From Candidatus Babelota bacterium (GTDB lineage Bacteria; Babelota; Babeliae; Babelales; Babelaceae), in the NCBI GenBank assembly GCA_003174035.1, contig PRDV01000059.1:1-11161 (forward strand): a DNA stretch of 11,161 bases. Reading direction: 5' to 3'. The position numbers and the translations under genes were made by a program. The notes beneath the pieces are model-generated. The model had not been told where the DNA came from. It ran no database searches and worked only from the letters and a program-made list of their open reading frames with translations. The stretch's first letter is position 1, and the number at the start of each line of letters is the position of its first letter. Shown piece by piece: positions 1 through 7,646 of the stretch.

Positions 1-275
1 AAAAATATTGCCAATAATGGGCTAGCTTCGGCCTTCTTGGCAACCTATTGTCTAATTACTTCGGGAAGTTTGGGATTAACTATTTCGGCTGCCGACTGGC
101 CAGCAGCAAGAAGACGCAGAATGTGCGCAACCATAAAGCGAGTTCCCCGAACTATCGGTCTCCCCGCCATCACGTCAGGCTGTATTCAAATACGACTAAG
201 CGGTTCTTTATCAGTAAGCATTCGCATTTCCCTATCTAAGGTTCGCCTGCTCTTGAGATTGTAGCGCTCATAACC
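1..275 (-). pseudogene. DUF433 antitoxin-like gene remnant
   Basis: Reading the minus strand in the frame of positions 276-278 gives a clear DUF433 core, IQPDVMAGRP followed by IVRGTRF and then LRLLAAGQSAAEIVNPKLPE. DUF433 proteins are small (about 75-80 residues) and often act as the antitoxin-like partner of a PIN-like DUF5615 protein. The frame is broken by TAG at 276-278, TGA at 186-188 (between SRI and IQPD, inside the conserved start of the domain) and TAG at 45-47, just after the helical part. Residues between the stops still read like protein, so decay looks recent. A partner toxin, if any, would lie beyond the left edge. An alternative is a short product of about 45 residues from an internal GTG/ATG near 170, but it would lack the N-terminal strand. 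Confidence 0.7.
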
Positions 276-309
276 CTAAAGTTTTTCAATTAATTTCTCC
301 CGCACCAAG

Positions 310-495
310 TCATAGAGGCTTAAAAAAAAGTTTATTAAGAGCAGTCCCACCACGAAAAGCAAGTACTTCTTTCAAATGTGGATTAGCGTATAATTTAAGC
401 AGCGCATTCGTTATAAGAAGATCCTGTTCGATTTGCAAGGGTTCTTTCCAGGGAACTATCGCTGTCCATTCAAGAATATAATTTTTAGGTATCAT
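310..495 (-). pseudogene. abiEii: Truncated AbiEii-type nucleotidyltransferase toxin
   Basis: The 61-residue product matches the N-terminus of the type IV toxin AbiEii/AbiGii family: a W-x-x-x-x-P-W segment, QIEQDLLITNALLKLY, then the hallmark FRGGTALNKLFFKPL. In intact members this is followed at once by the S/D-x-D nucleotidyltransferase catalytic motif and about 200 more residues. Here a TGA at 310-312 ends the frame just before it, so a catalytically active toxin is not expected. The ATG at 493-495 overlaps the TGA of abiEi (ATGA), the usual coupled abiE arrangement. An A8 run at 322-329 lies six codons before the stop. A one-base slip there joins the frame SLYDLVREKLIEKL, which does not resemble AbiEii and hits TAG at 276-278. 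A deletion joining abiEii to the DUF433 remnant is more likely than a simple frameshift. Confidence 0.82.
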
Positions 496-1277
496 TGAGC
501 AATCTCCAACTTATCATTAAGGATTAGTTTCCATCGACGATTTTTATCTCCTTTTTTATGCACAAAGTCGGGATATAACCTCACATATCTTAAGATGCGC
601 TTGTCCAATTCATTTTCTATCACCTCCGCTAGTATTGGAAAACCAACAGTATCCACTATATAACCTAATCTCTGTAAAACTGGAGCATGTATCTCATTTT
701 TAAGAACAATTGAAAGCAACCCTCCATCACATTCTGGCGCTAACTCACGTATAACGATAGCTACATTACTTAAATAACCAGAACTCTTATAGAATTTAAC
801 AAGATCTACTATTGTCTGCTCCTTGGTTGACACCCGTACATAACCAGTAGCAACTACCATTTCAGTCGTTGAAGCTAATAAGCATCGTTTATTTTCATGA
901 AACTGGATAGCACTGCGCTCTAATATAATATCCGCCGTCCTTTTATCAGTTAATACCTGTAAATTCATAGGTTGCTGTTCGGTGGCTCCATAGAGTGCCG
1001 CGGCACTTAACAAACCAACATAATATTCCCGAGCAAGATGTTTCATATAGGGATTAACAATCCAAAGCGGAGGCAAGGAACCTAAATCGTGGTATTCCGC
1101 AGGAATAATCATAAAGAAATTGTGGCCCAAACTATATAGGCTTCTTTTTTTTTGAAGACGATACACCTGATAACGAAATTGGTTGTAGGTAATCCCTAAC
1201 TTCCTTAGGGCTTCTTCTCCGGTAAAAAAATATTTTCCGCTACTCATACAAGTACGGATATAATTTTGCATGTTCAT
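492..1277 (-). CDS. abiEi: AbiEi-type antitoxin and transcriptional repressor
   Basis: The product is an AbiEi family type IV antitoxin: an N-terminal winged-helix region (about residues 1-60, with YFFTGEEALRKLGITYNQFRYQ), then the family block YYVGLLSAAALYGATEQQP at about 85-103, then a C-terminal domain. Known AbiEi proteins repress their own operon through inverted repeats and counter the AbiEii nucleotidyltransferase. The TGA overlaps the ATG of the truncated abiEii by 4 bases. The frame can be opened from a TTG at 1334 (280 residues), but the extra residues are Cys/Asn-rich and unlike the family, and they would be encoded by a candidate operator. I therefore prefer the ATG at 1277 (261 aa) or 1271 (259 aa). 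No convincing Shine-Dalgarno precedes any start. The gene is intact although its toxin is not, so it may now serve as an orphan regulator or protect against related toxins. Confidence 0.85.
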   Translation of the reverse strand: MNMQNYIRTCMSSGKYFFTGEEALRKLGITYNQFRYQVYRLQKKRSLYSLGHNFFMIIPAEYHDLGSLPPLWIVNPYMKHLAREYYVGLLSAAALYGATEQQPMNLQVLTDKRTADIILERSAIQFHENKRCLLASTTEMVVATGYVRVSTKEQTIVDLVKFYKSSGYLSNVAIVIRELAPECDGGLLSIVLKNEIHAPVLQRLGYIVDTVGFPILAEVIENELDKRILRYVRLYPDFVHKKGDKNRRWKLILNDKLEIAQ

Positions 1278-1283
1278 GTTCAC

Positions 1284-1317
1284 ATTGTTGCACTTTTCGC
1301 AACAATTTGCAACCGAA
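1284..1317. promoter_or_regulatory. Candidate AbiEi operator, proximal copy
   Basis: A perfect 8-bp inverted repeat, ATTGTTGC (1284-1291) and GCAACAAT (1299-1306), is separated by 7 nt. The right arm runs on into TTGCAACCGAA (1307-1317), which is nearly repeated in the distal copy. It lies 7 bases before the preferred abiEi ATG at 1277. Family precedent (AbiEi binding paired inverted repeats in the abiE promoter) makes this the likely operator; binding itself is inferred. Confidence 0.65.
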
Positions 1318-1371
1318 TTGCATTTTTTTCCCAATAGGCTATGAAGATCTTGCGAAATATTTCATATGCAG

Positions 1372-1405
1372 ATCGTTGTAAAATATGCAACAATATGCAA
1401 ACGAA
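1372..1405. promoter_or_regulatory. Candidate AbiEi operator, distal copy, overlapping the promoter region
   Basis: This has the same 8-7-8 layout as the proximal copy: ATCGTTGT (1372-1379) and GCAACAAT (1387-1394), with 6 of 8 arm positions paired. The 19 bases 1387-1405 match 1299-1317 at 17 of 19 positions, and the two copies are exactly 88 bp apart. A minus-strand -35-like TTTACA (1377-1382) with a poor -10 TATTTC (1354-1359, 17-nt spacer) overlaps this copy, as would suit repression. The exact promoter is uncertain. Confidence 0.6.
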
Positions 1406-1840
1406 ATATGAATTTTTCTTAAGATAAACTACCGTTGTTTACGATTCATTCAGGCTTGCTGATAATTTTTTCATTAAAACAATTCTATTGCATGCTGATG
1501 TAGCGATCTTCTAAATTATAATTCAATGTATAACTCGTTGAAAGCAATCTAGTACATGCTTTAGGGTGTTCAAAAGTCCCTTGAACATTAAATATCTTCT
1601 AAAGAAATGAATAATTATACATCACTTTCTATCGTTGCGTTTTCTATAATAACCCATTTTCTCGAACGAGAGCATTTTGTGGTACCTAGTTCAGGGGCCA
1701 GAGGCAAAAAGCTAAGTTTACTTTGTGCTATTTCATCAGTAAAAAGGAAGATGCAATGCTCACTTTTGCTACAGCTTAATCCGAATAGTTCGAGCTAAAA
1801 ACAACTTGAACACTCTTAAAAAATCGATCGATTCAGCGCG
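1406..1840. other. Intergenic region without a supported gene
   Basis: About 435 bases separate the abiE control region from the last ankyrin gene. Neither strand shows a convincing coding frame or an RNA gene. A short dyad, GTTCAA/TTGAAC with a 7-nt loop, lies at 1568-1586. The palindrome AATCGATCGATT at 1822-1833 is followed, on the minus strand, by four more T just after the ankyrin gene's stop. It can form only a 4-bp stem, so I regard it as a weak terminator at best. Confidence 0.5.
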
Positions 1841-3646
1841 CTACTCTAAGCGCGGCTTCTTTGATGGTTGAGTTACAATCGAGCCATCATCAAGCTTTTT
1901 CTTGGCAGCATGGCTGCTTAGTAATTCCTCAACCTCGGTCAGACCGTGTTCGCGAGCATAGCGTAAAGCAGTCATATCTTTTTCATTTGGATAATCCCTA
2001 GCACCAAGTTCCAAGAGGGTCTTAATAATGCCAAGAGCATGATCTTTCCTTTTAACTGCTAGCAACAAAGGACTTGAAGACTCATGCAGATATTCCGTTT
2101 TACCCCCAAATTCTTGAATAAAATAAGGTTCAATTAACCATTTTACGAACTTTTTCGACTTCATAAAAGCTGTTAAAAAATCAGACCTCTTCATCTCACA
2201 AATACTGTTAAAAATATCTTCCAATAAGTAATCATCAAATAAAGTATGTTCCATCAACCCTAGAACAATCTCAAAACGGGAATGCTTAATGCAATCGCTT
2301 ACCAATTTTTGATGTCCCTCATGATCAAGCCAAGATAATAAACGCCAGATTATTTTCTCATAACCATATTTAATGGCATTTTGTAGATTGGGAAAACCGC
2401 AGCCATTGCCCCACTCCCAAACGTACTTTGCTATTGATTCACAACTTACCGCGCTATCCAACTTATTCTCAAGCTCGCTTACAATTCTTGAGTGACCTTC
2501 ATCAATTGCTGCTTGCAGTGCTCTTAGCGATTGCGGCAGATTATCTTCATCCCAATCTTTATAAGCAGCGTCTATATAGGGTGTTTCCTCCCATGATTCC
2601 CAAACCAATGCGGACTGCAATAATTGAGTGTAGCCTGCGTGAGCAAGAAATTCTATAACGCCAATACCATGTCTAGAATCTAAAGTAAACTCAAGTCCGA
2701 TATCCCAAATAGCATGTCCCGCTGCGTGTATTCTTTCTAAAACATTAGGATCGCCTCTTAATAAACTCTGCATTATTGGATCATCAAAACCAAAATATTC
2801 CTTAACTCCAAAATCTATAGTTCGTTTGAACAGCAGCTTATCTTTTGTCTTACATTTCGGCCATTTTCCTAACATATATGTTTGCATTTCATTACATTTA
2901 AATATGCGTGCCCATTGATAAATAAGACGTAGCTCGTTTTCAGTAAGACACCGCTCAACAAGCCGCAATGCACCTAATGCACATCTTGGAGAATGCGCAA
3001 TGAGCTGGCATACTGTACGCCGTAAGTGCTGCTCATTAAGATGCGCTATTAAGCCGAACAAAAGTGCTCTTACCGGATAATCTTTGTGATCACGTGCTGA
3101 AGCGTTAAACAATAGAGTAAGCAGTTGCGGATGGGTTCTATCTTCATAATATTCATCAGCCACTACCGCTTGTGCTATTTCCATTGCTAGGCGAGCAAAT
3201 GGGCATGGCCGCTCCTGACTCATTTTGTCATCAAGAAATGTTGAAAGAGAACCTTTGCCTTTATGGTTTTCCATACTCTTAGCTACACAAAACAATGCTA
3301 GCCTAATTCGCTCTTTAGTATAAGCCGCTCTATCTAGTATATCTTGAGGCTCTTCTTGTTTACTGTACAGCTCAATCAGCAATAGTACTGTATCTGCCGG
3401 CAAATCACGGCTTTCTATAATAAAGTTAATAAAGTTATCAGCATGCTCTACAAGGCATTTGCTTGCTAATGATTTCAGGCTCTCAGGACCATGCACAGAA
3501 GATTGCTCATCTTCATGAAAAATTTCCTCTGCTTGAAGAAGTTGCGTTTCCCCTTCCCCGTCCTCATGGGCACGCTTCATCGCAAAGCATGTGCCCACCA
3601 AACAGGCACTTAAAAGTAATGATGTGAAATTGAACCTGGTAATCAT
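1841..3646 (-). CDS. Secreted ankyrin-type protein with NLS-like tail (gene A)
   Basis: The 601-residue protein has a signal peptide (residues 1-22, cleavage likely after CFA; an LSAC lipobox-like stretch inside it leaves a lipoprotein as an alternative). MKRAHEDGE follows directly. Residues 82-96 (LPADTVLLLIELYSK) resemble the short core of an F-box, though weakly. Residues 290-340 carry an ankyrin-like block (SLLRGDP, FTLDS, EFLAHAGY). Residues 524-581 form a clearer ankyrin pair. The extreme C-terminus has KKK (582-584) and KKPR (596-599), 11 residues apart, the spacing of a bipartite nuclear localisation signal. The whole length is colinear with gene C (5715-7460), so the two are duplicates. 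GAGGA 7 bases before the ATG supports this start. It is the last gene of the C-B-A operon, 23 bases after gene B. A host-directed effector role is inferred. Confidence 0.85.
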   Translation of the reverse strand: MITRFNFTSLLLSACLVGTCFAMKRAHEDGEGETQLLQAEEIFHEDEQSSVHGPESLKSLASKCLVEHADNFINFIIESRDLPADTVLLLIELYSKQEEPQDILDRAAYTKERIRLALFCVAKSMENHKGKGSLSTFLDDKMSQERPCPFARLAMEIAQAVVADEYYEDRTHPQLLTLLFNASARDHKDYPVRALLFGLIAHLNEQHLRRTVCQLIAHSPRCALGALRLVERCLTENELRLIYQWARIFKCNEMQTYMLGKWPKCKTKDKLLFKRTIDFGVKEYFGFDDPIMQSLLRGDPNVLERIHAAGHAIWDIGLEFTLDSRHGIGVIEFLAHAGYTQLLQSALVWESWEETPYIDAAYKDWDEDNLPQSLRALQAAIDEGHSRIVSELENKLDSAVSCESIAKYVWEWGNGCGFPNLQNAIKYGYEKIIWRLLSWLDHEGHQKLVSDCIKHSRFEIVLGLMEHTLFDDYLLEDIFNSICEMKRSDFLTAFMKSKKFVKWLIEPYFIQEFGGKTEYLHESSSPLLLAVKRKDHALGIIKTLLELGARDYPNEKDMTALRYAREHGLTEVEELLSSHAAKKKLDDGSIVTQPSKKPRLE

Positions 3647-3669
3647 CTAGTCTTCCTCTATTTTTGTCT

Positions 3670-5718
3670 TTAATGAACTCTATCACCGCTTTCATCAGCA
3701 TCACTTTCCTGCTCATCTGAGCCAGCAGAGCTCTCACTATCTTCATAGTCCTCCTGATCTCCGGGCATTCTAGCTCCGCGAGCCCTTAGTAGACCGCAGA
3801 TTTCATGATAACCATTTTTAAACGCAAGTGAAAACGCATTCTCGTGATCAGAACCGACATGCACATCAATTTCATCTCTTGCAAGTAATATTTCTACGAT
3901 CTCTTTATTGCCAACTTCACAAGCAGCCATCAATGCAGTATAAGGATGGCGATGGTCATGATCGAAATTAATATCAATTGTGGGAGCAGTAAGCAGTAAT
4001 TTTACCATGCAGGTATCTTCATTTTTGACGGCCATCAATAATGCAGTTCCTTCATCCCAACTTAAATTTACATCAACACCAGGAACTGAAAGCAACAACT
4101 GTACAAGGGTATATTTATTCTCCAAGTTCTGTGCCGCCGCATAAACTAAAGGTGCAAATCCTTCCCTATCTTGTACATTAATTGTTATGTCTCCTCCGTG
4201 TTTGAGAATTTCACGCACTGCCTCTACGTTATCACATGCAACGGCTAACAGCAGCGGCGTACATTCATAACGACCTCGGAGAGTAAAGTCTATCCCAGGA
4301 AAACTTAAAAGAAACCGTAAACATTCAAGATTGAATGCCTTCAAATCATATCTAGCACAAAAATCTAAAAGTTTATCTCGATCAGCAAACCAATCATCTT
4401 GGTCTCTGTCCACGGCTTCCAAAAGTGCTGTTCTTCGGTCACTCGACAATCGCACATTTACCTTAATGCCTTGTATAGTACGCAAAATCTTCATGATTTC
4501 TAATCGATTGAATCGGGCAGCAGCTAAGACGGTACCATCGGTATCGATACAATCACATTGTAATAACCTTTGAACGATAGCAAGGTGATTATTCTGTATC
4601 GCTGCCATAAGCGCAGTCCAACCCCATGCATCTTTTGCATTTACCTCAATACCAGGCGCTTCCAAAAGAGGTTGTACAAGTTCTACGTCGCCAGACAAAG
4701 CAGCATACATGAGTGCCGAAAAATTAGTCTGCTCTCCATTAATGTGCCTTATCATACCATTGACTTGAATCTTTCCACGATGAGCCAAGAGCATTTTTAC
4801 ACACACTCTAAAGCTTTCAGCATTACCAGAACGCGTAGCACAAGCACCGCGACAAGCCGCAATGAGGGGCGTAGTACCACGAGAGGAAGCCTTATTAATT
4901 TCGATATCTTGCATGATAAGTAATTTATGTGTAGCGCTATCACAGCCATAGGCACATGTCCATAAGAGTAATGTTGCGCCATCTTCATCTACTGCATTTA
5001 GCTGGTCTTGCGCATGCTGAGTTACATACATCACACACTTGTTGATAAGCTGAACAAGCAAAGCATACTGTTTACTGTTTTCAGCGCGCTTAAGCAACAA
5101 AAACCGCTGTTCAGAATCAGCCAGTAGGCGGTCAGCCTTTATATAGTAGTCGAGATCTTCTTTTCTTTGATCTGGACTCAGTGTATTTGCTAGCAGTGCT
5201 TGATCAAATGATACTTTCTGTTGTCTGATTCGTTCATCAGCATTAGAAAACATTTGGGGCAGAATACCTAGTGCAAAAGAAACATCAGCGGATGGCTCAT
5301 GGGGCTTAGCTACATAAAAAGAATACAGTTTCAAGATTTCAAAGTTTAAACGTAATGTAGGATAATCCACTTCAGAGCGCTCTGAAATTTCTCTTAAAGC
5401 TCGCAGAGCGTAAACTCGGCATCTTTTATCGGTCCATAATGAGCTATAAAGTTTTTGATAATCTTCATAGCACTTACAGGACAATAAAGAGCTGTAGATA
5501 AATTCTTTAATAACCTTCTCTTGTAACTCAGGAAGAAGCTCTGGAAAACAGAGAAAATCCTTTAGCAAAATCTTTCGAGTTGGCAAAAGCTCTTGGGGCA
5601 TAACCTCACGCGCTCTTTTAAGGCCCTGTTGCTTTTCCTCTGTTTGCTGTTTTTCCGATGCTTGTATTGCTAGTGATATGCTTATTATTATTAATGCGCT
5701 ACCGATATTCCATTTCAT
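3670..5718 (-). CDS. Secreted multi-ankyrin-repeat protein with acidic tail (gene B)
   Basis: The 682-residue protein has a signal peptide (residues 1-20, cleavage after IQA) and then a polar Gln/Glu/Lys stretch with KRARE (34-38), echoing KRAHE in its neighbours. LPELQEKVIKEFI (62-74) is weakly F-box-like. An alpha-helical region of about 150 residues follows. From about 238 to 650 there are roughly ten ankyrin repeats, visible as repeated units such as GTTPLIAACR, WGWTALMAAIQNNHLAIVQRLL and HPYTALMAACEVGNKEIVEILL. Many end in I/V-x-V/I-N, the 'integral to beta-hairpin' pattern of long ankyrin arrays. Residues 653-679 are an acidic Asp/Glu/Ser tail. The ATG overlaps the TGA of gene C (ATGA), with AAGGAGA about 7 bases upstream, implying translational coupling. 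Ankyrin arrays bind proteins; secretion suggests a host or surface target, but none can be named. Confidence 0.88.
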   Translation of the reverse strand: MKWNIGSALIIISISLAIQASEKQQTEEKQQGLKRAREVMPQELLPTRKILLKDFLCFPELLPELQEKVIKEFIYSSLLSCKCYEDYQKLYSSLWTDKRCRVYALRALREISERSEVDYPTLRLNFEILKLYSFYVAKPHEPSADVSFALGILPQMFSNADERIRQQKVSFDQALLANTLSPDQRKEDLDYYIKADRLLADSEQRFLLLKRAENSKQYALLVQLINKCVMYVTQHAQDQLNAVDEDGATLLLWTCAYGCDSATHKLLIMQDIEINKASSRGTTPLIAACRGACATRSGNAESFRVCVKMLLAHRGKIQVNGMIRHINGEQTNFSALMYAALSGDVELVQPLLEAPGIEVNAKDAWGWTALMAAIQNNHLAIVQRLLQCDCIDTDGTVLAAARFNRLEIMKILRTIQGIKVNVRLSSDRRTALLEAVDRDQDDWFADRDKLLDFCARYDLKAFNLECLRFLLSFPGIDFTLRGRYECTPLLLAVACDNVEAVREILKHGGDITINVQDREGFAPLVYAAAQNLENKYTLVQLLLSVPGVDVNLSWDEGTALLMAVKNEDTCMVKLLLTAPTIDINFDHDHRHPYTALMAACEVGNKEIVEILLARDEIDVHVGSDHENAFSLAFKNGYHEICGLLRARGARMPGDQEDYEDSESSAGSDEQESDADESGDRVH

Positions 5719-7460
5719 AATCTATCTCCTTTACGAGGTTTCTTGGCTATTTGTGTTACTGATGAACCCTCATCACGTTTTTTCTTTTCAGCTTGATCGC
5801 TGATTAATTTCTCAATTTCAGTCAACCCTTTTTCCCGAGCAGAGCGCAAGGCCGTCATGCCTTTTTCATCGGGGTAATCCTCCGCACCATATTGCAACAG
5901 ACTTTTAATAATATCTAGATCTGGATTGTAGCATAAGGTCGCTATAAGCAACGGTGAAGGACAAGTCAATTCTCCATCAAACTCAGCGAAAGCTGGGGTT
6001 GGATTTCGTAACCACGCCATAATATACGGCTTTTTTTTCTTGAACAGTATATATCTAAAAAGATCATTCTCCGTTTCATTGCAAAGTGTAAAAAACATGT
6101 CGCATATGCCCTCTCCATGATATTCTTCAAAGCAATGCTCCATAATGAATTGAGCCATGTCAAACCGGTCATATTCCAAAGCGTAGGCAAATGCAGTATT
6201 AAGATCTTCAGAACTTAGTTGCATCGCAAGTATCACCCGTTTATAACCAAATCTGATAGCCGATTCCGAATCCCAATTAATATGGTCACCCACCCAATGT
6301 ACGGGCCAAGCATACTGAAAAAGATTTACATGGCCTTGATCAGCAGCCGCTTCCGCTGCTTCGATCGGCTTCTCCCAATCAGGCCAAACATCAGTAATAG
6401 CATGCTGATCTAATTCTTTTAAAATGAGCTCAGATCGTGCTAGTGTGCTATAGCCAGCATAAGCTAAAAACTCCACCAAACCAACCATATTTGCAGAATC
6501 CAAAGTAAAATATAGTTCGGTATTCCATAGAGATTTACCTGCTGATTGTATCCTCTCTAAAACATCAGGATCACCTCTTAACAAGCTCCTCATTAATGGA
6601 TCCTGAGCATCCAGCACTGTTTCTCCAACAAATCTACATCCTTTTAAATCCTTTGGCTCACCATCAGGTAATTTTCTGGCGATTATATCACGCACTTCAT
6701 CACAGCCAAGGATTTTGGCCCACTGATAAACCAAATATAGTTCATTGTCATCAAGACGCTCCTCAACAAGCCTAAATACGCGCCAAGCAGCTTCTGAATT
6801 ACTTACCATGAACTGACAAACTGTTCTGCGTAGATACTGCTGATTTAAATGTAGTCTCCAGTACTCTAGAAGTGCCATTTTCTTGGGATCAGCCTTCCCT
6901 TCCTTTAGTAGTTCCAATAGTAATTGAGTAAATGGTTGAGTGATGAGCCTATCTTCATAGTATTCATCTTCAACCAAAGCATCCGCTATTTTTACTGCGA
7001 GCTTTGCAAAGAGACATGTATGTTTTTGCTGATAGAGAAAATTGAGCAAGTCAGGGTTATCTTTATATTTATCTTTATATTCCTTCAAGCTTTTATTAAT
7101 ACAATACAGAGCTAATTTAAATCGCTGGTTATTCCATTCCGCTCTTTCGCTATCTTTTGGTAACTCCTTCACATAGTGCTCAATCAACAATAATAGTAAA
7201 TCGTTTGGTAAAGCTTCATTTTCTTCAAGAAAGGTAACAAAATCATCAGCATGCTCTGTGAGCCACTTGACGATGCGTGATTTTAGGGTGTTAGGATCGT
7301 TAACTTTAGAAGATTCATCGGTAAAAGAAGATTCATCAGATGACTCCTCCATCTGCATAATTCCCGTCTCACCATCTTCATGCGCACGCTTCATAGCAAA
7401 GCATGAGCTCACCAAACATGCATTTAATAAAAGAATCTTGTAATCGAGATTAGTAAGCAT
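5715..7460 (-). CDS. Secreted ankyrin-type protein with NLS-like tail (gene C)
   Basis: The 581-residue protein is a full-length paralogue of gene A. It has a signal peptide (1-22, ending SCFA) with the identical MKRAHEDGE after it, then a Ser/Glu/Asp-rich linker (39-53). LPNDLLLLLIEHYVK (84-98) is the weak F-box-like segment. EYYED followed by R is at 166-171, and QYLRRTVCQ is at about 208-216. The RSLLRGDPDVLERI and FTLDS block matches gene A. The ankyrin pair at 501-558 aligns with gene A's without a gap. The C-terminus carries KKKR (559-562) and KKPRK (573-577), 10 residues apart, again of bipartite NLS form. It is the first gene of the operon. GAGG precedes the ATG by about 6 bases and a promoter lies at 7505-7532. 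Its stop overlaps the start of gene B. Function as an exported effector is inferred. Confidence 0.86.
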   Translation of the reverse strand: MLTNLDYKILLLNACLVSSCFAMKRAHEDGETGIMQMEESSDESSFTDESSKVNDPNTLKSRIVKWLTEHADDFVTFLEENEALPNDLLLLLIEHYVKELPKDSERAEWNNQRFKLALYCINKSLKEYKDKYKDNPDLLNFLYQQKHTCLFAKLAVKIADALVEDEYYEDRLITQPFTQLLLELLKEGKADPKKMALLEYWRLHLNQQYLRRTVCQFMVSNSEAAWRVFRLVEERLDDNELYLVYQWAKILGCDEVRDIIARKLPDGEPKDLKGCRFVGETVLDAQDPLMRSLLRGDPDVLERIQSAGKSLWNTELYFTLDSANMVGLVEFLAYAGYSTLARSELILKELDQHAITDVWPDWEKPIEAAEAAADQGHVNLFQYAWPVHWVGDHINWDSESAIRFGYKRVILAMQLSSEDLNTAFAYALEYDRFDMAQFIMEHCFEEYHGEGICDMFFTLCNETENDLFRYILFKKKKPYIMAWLRNPTPAFAEFDGELTCPSPLLIATLCYNPDLDIIKSLLQYGAEDYPDEKGMTALRSAREKGLTEIEKLISDQAEKKKRDEGSSVTQIAKKPRKGDRL

Positions 7461-7504
7461 ATGGCCTCTTTATTAACTTATATCTTTAATTCCATCACTC
7501 TTTC

Positions 7505-7532
7505 ATTATACACAAATTGAAATTTTCGACAA
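7505..7532 (-). promoter_or_regulatory. Sigma-70-type promoter for the ankyrin operon
   Basis: On the minus strand, TTGTCG (7527-7532, 4 of 6 to the -35 consensus) is followed after 16 nt by a perfect TATAAT (7505-7510). A start near 7498 would give a leader of about 38 bases before the ATG of gene C. Confidence 0.65.
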
Positions 7533-7601
7533 GAACCGTTCTTCATCCAAGATTTGCTCAGTTTATCATTTCGCTGCACTATGCACCCAGTGGTTAATTG
7601 A

Positions 7602-7637
7602 AAATTCCTGATCACCTTTAGGAGTGATCAGGAATTT
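7602..7637 (-). terminator. Strong 14-bp hairpin, likely terminator of the small-protein operon
   Basis: AAATTCCTGATCAC (7602-7615) pairs perfectly with GTGATCAGGAATTT (7624-7637) around an 8-nt loop. On the minus strand the stem ends in TTTT and runs into CAATT, so the U tract is short. It lies about 135 bases past the stop of the 7773-8456 gene and before the next promoter. Confidence 0.55.
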
Positions 7638-7646
7638 CACCATTAC

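Noticed and set aside
37..264. Plus-strand open frame of 75 codons (and an overlapping one of 63)
   Set aside because: The minus strand here shows a recognisable DUF433 domain, so these plus frames are antisense shadows with no ribosome site or known motif.
1..300. Stop-codon reassignment as an explanation for the DUF433 stops
   Set aside because: Both TAG and TGA interrupt the frame, while neighbouring intact genes end normally on TAG, TGA and TAA, so gene decay is simpler.
1607..1798. Plus-strand frame of 63 codons in the intergenic region
   Set aside because: There is no good Shine-Dalgarno, family motif or compositional support, and every other gene is on the minus strand.
3564..3746. 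Minus-strand frame of 60 codons across the A/B junction
   Set aside because: It overlaps the ends of two well-supported genes in another frame and has no protein-like features.
4570..4923. Plus-strand frame of 117 codons opposite the ankyrin gene B
   Set aside because: It lies fully antisense to clear ankyrin repeats and encodes a Ser/Thr/Arg-rich sequence typical of a shadow frame.
5966..6190. Minus-strand frame of 74 codons inside gene C
   Set aside because: It is an alternative frame of gene C; the gene C frame aligns throughout with gene A.
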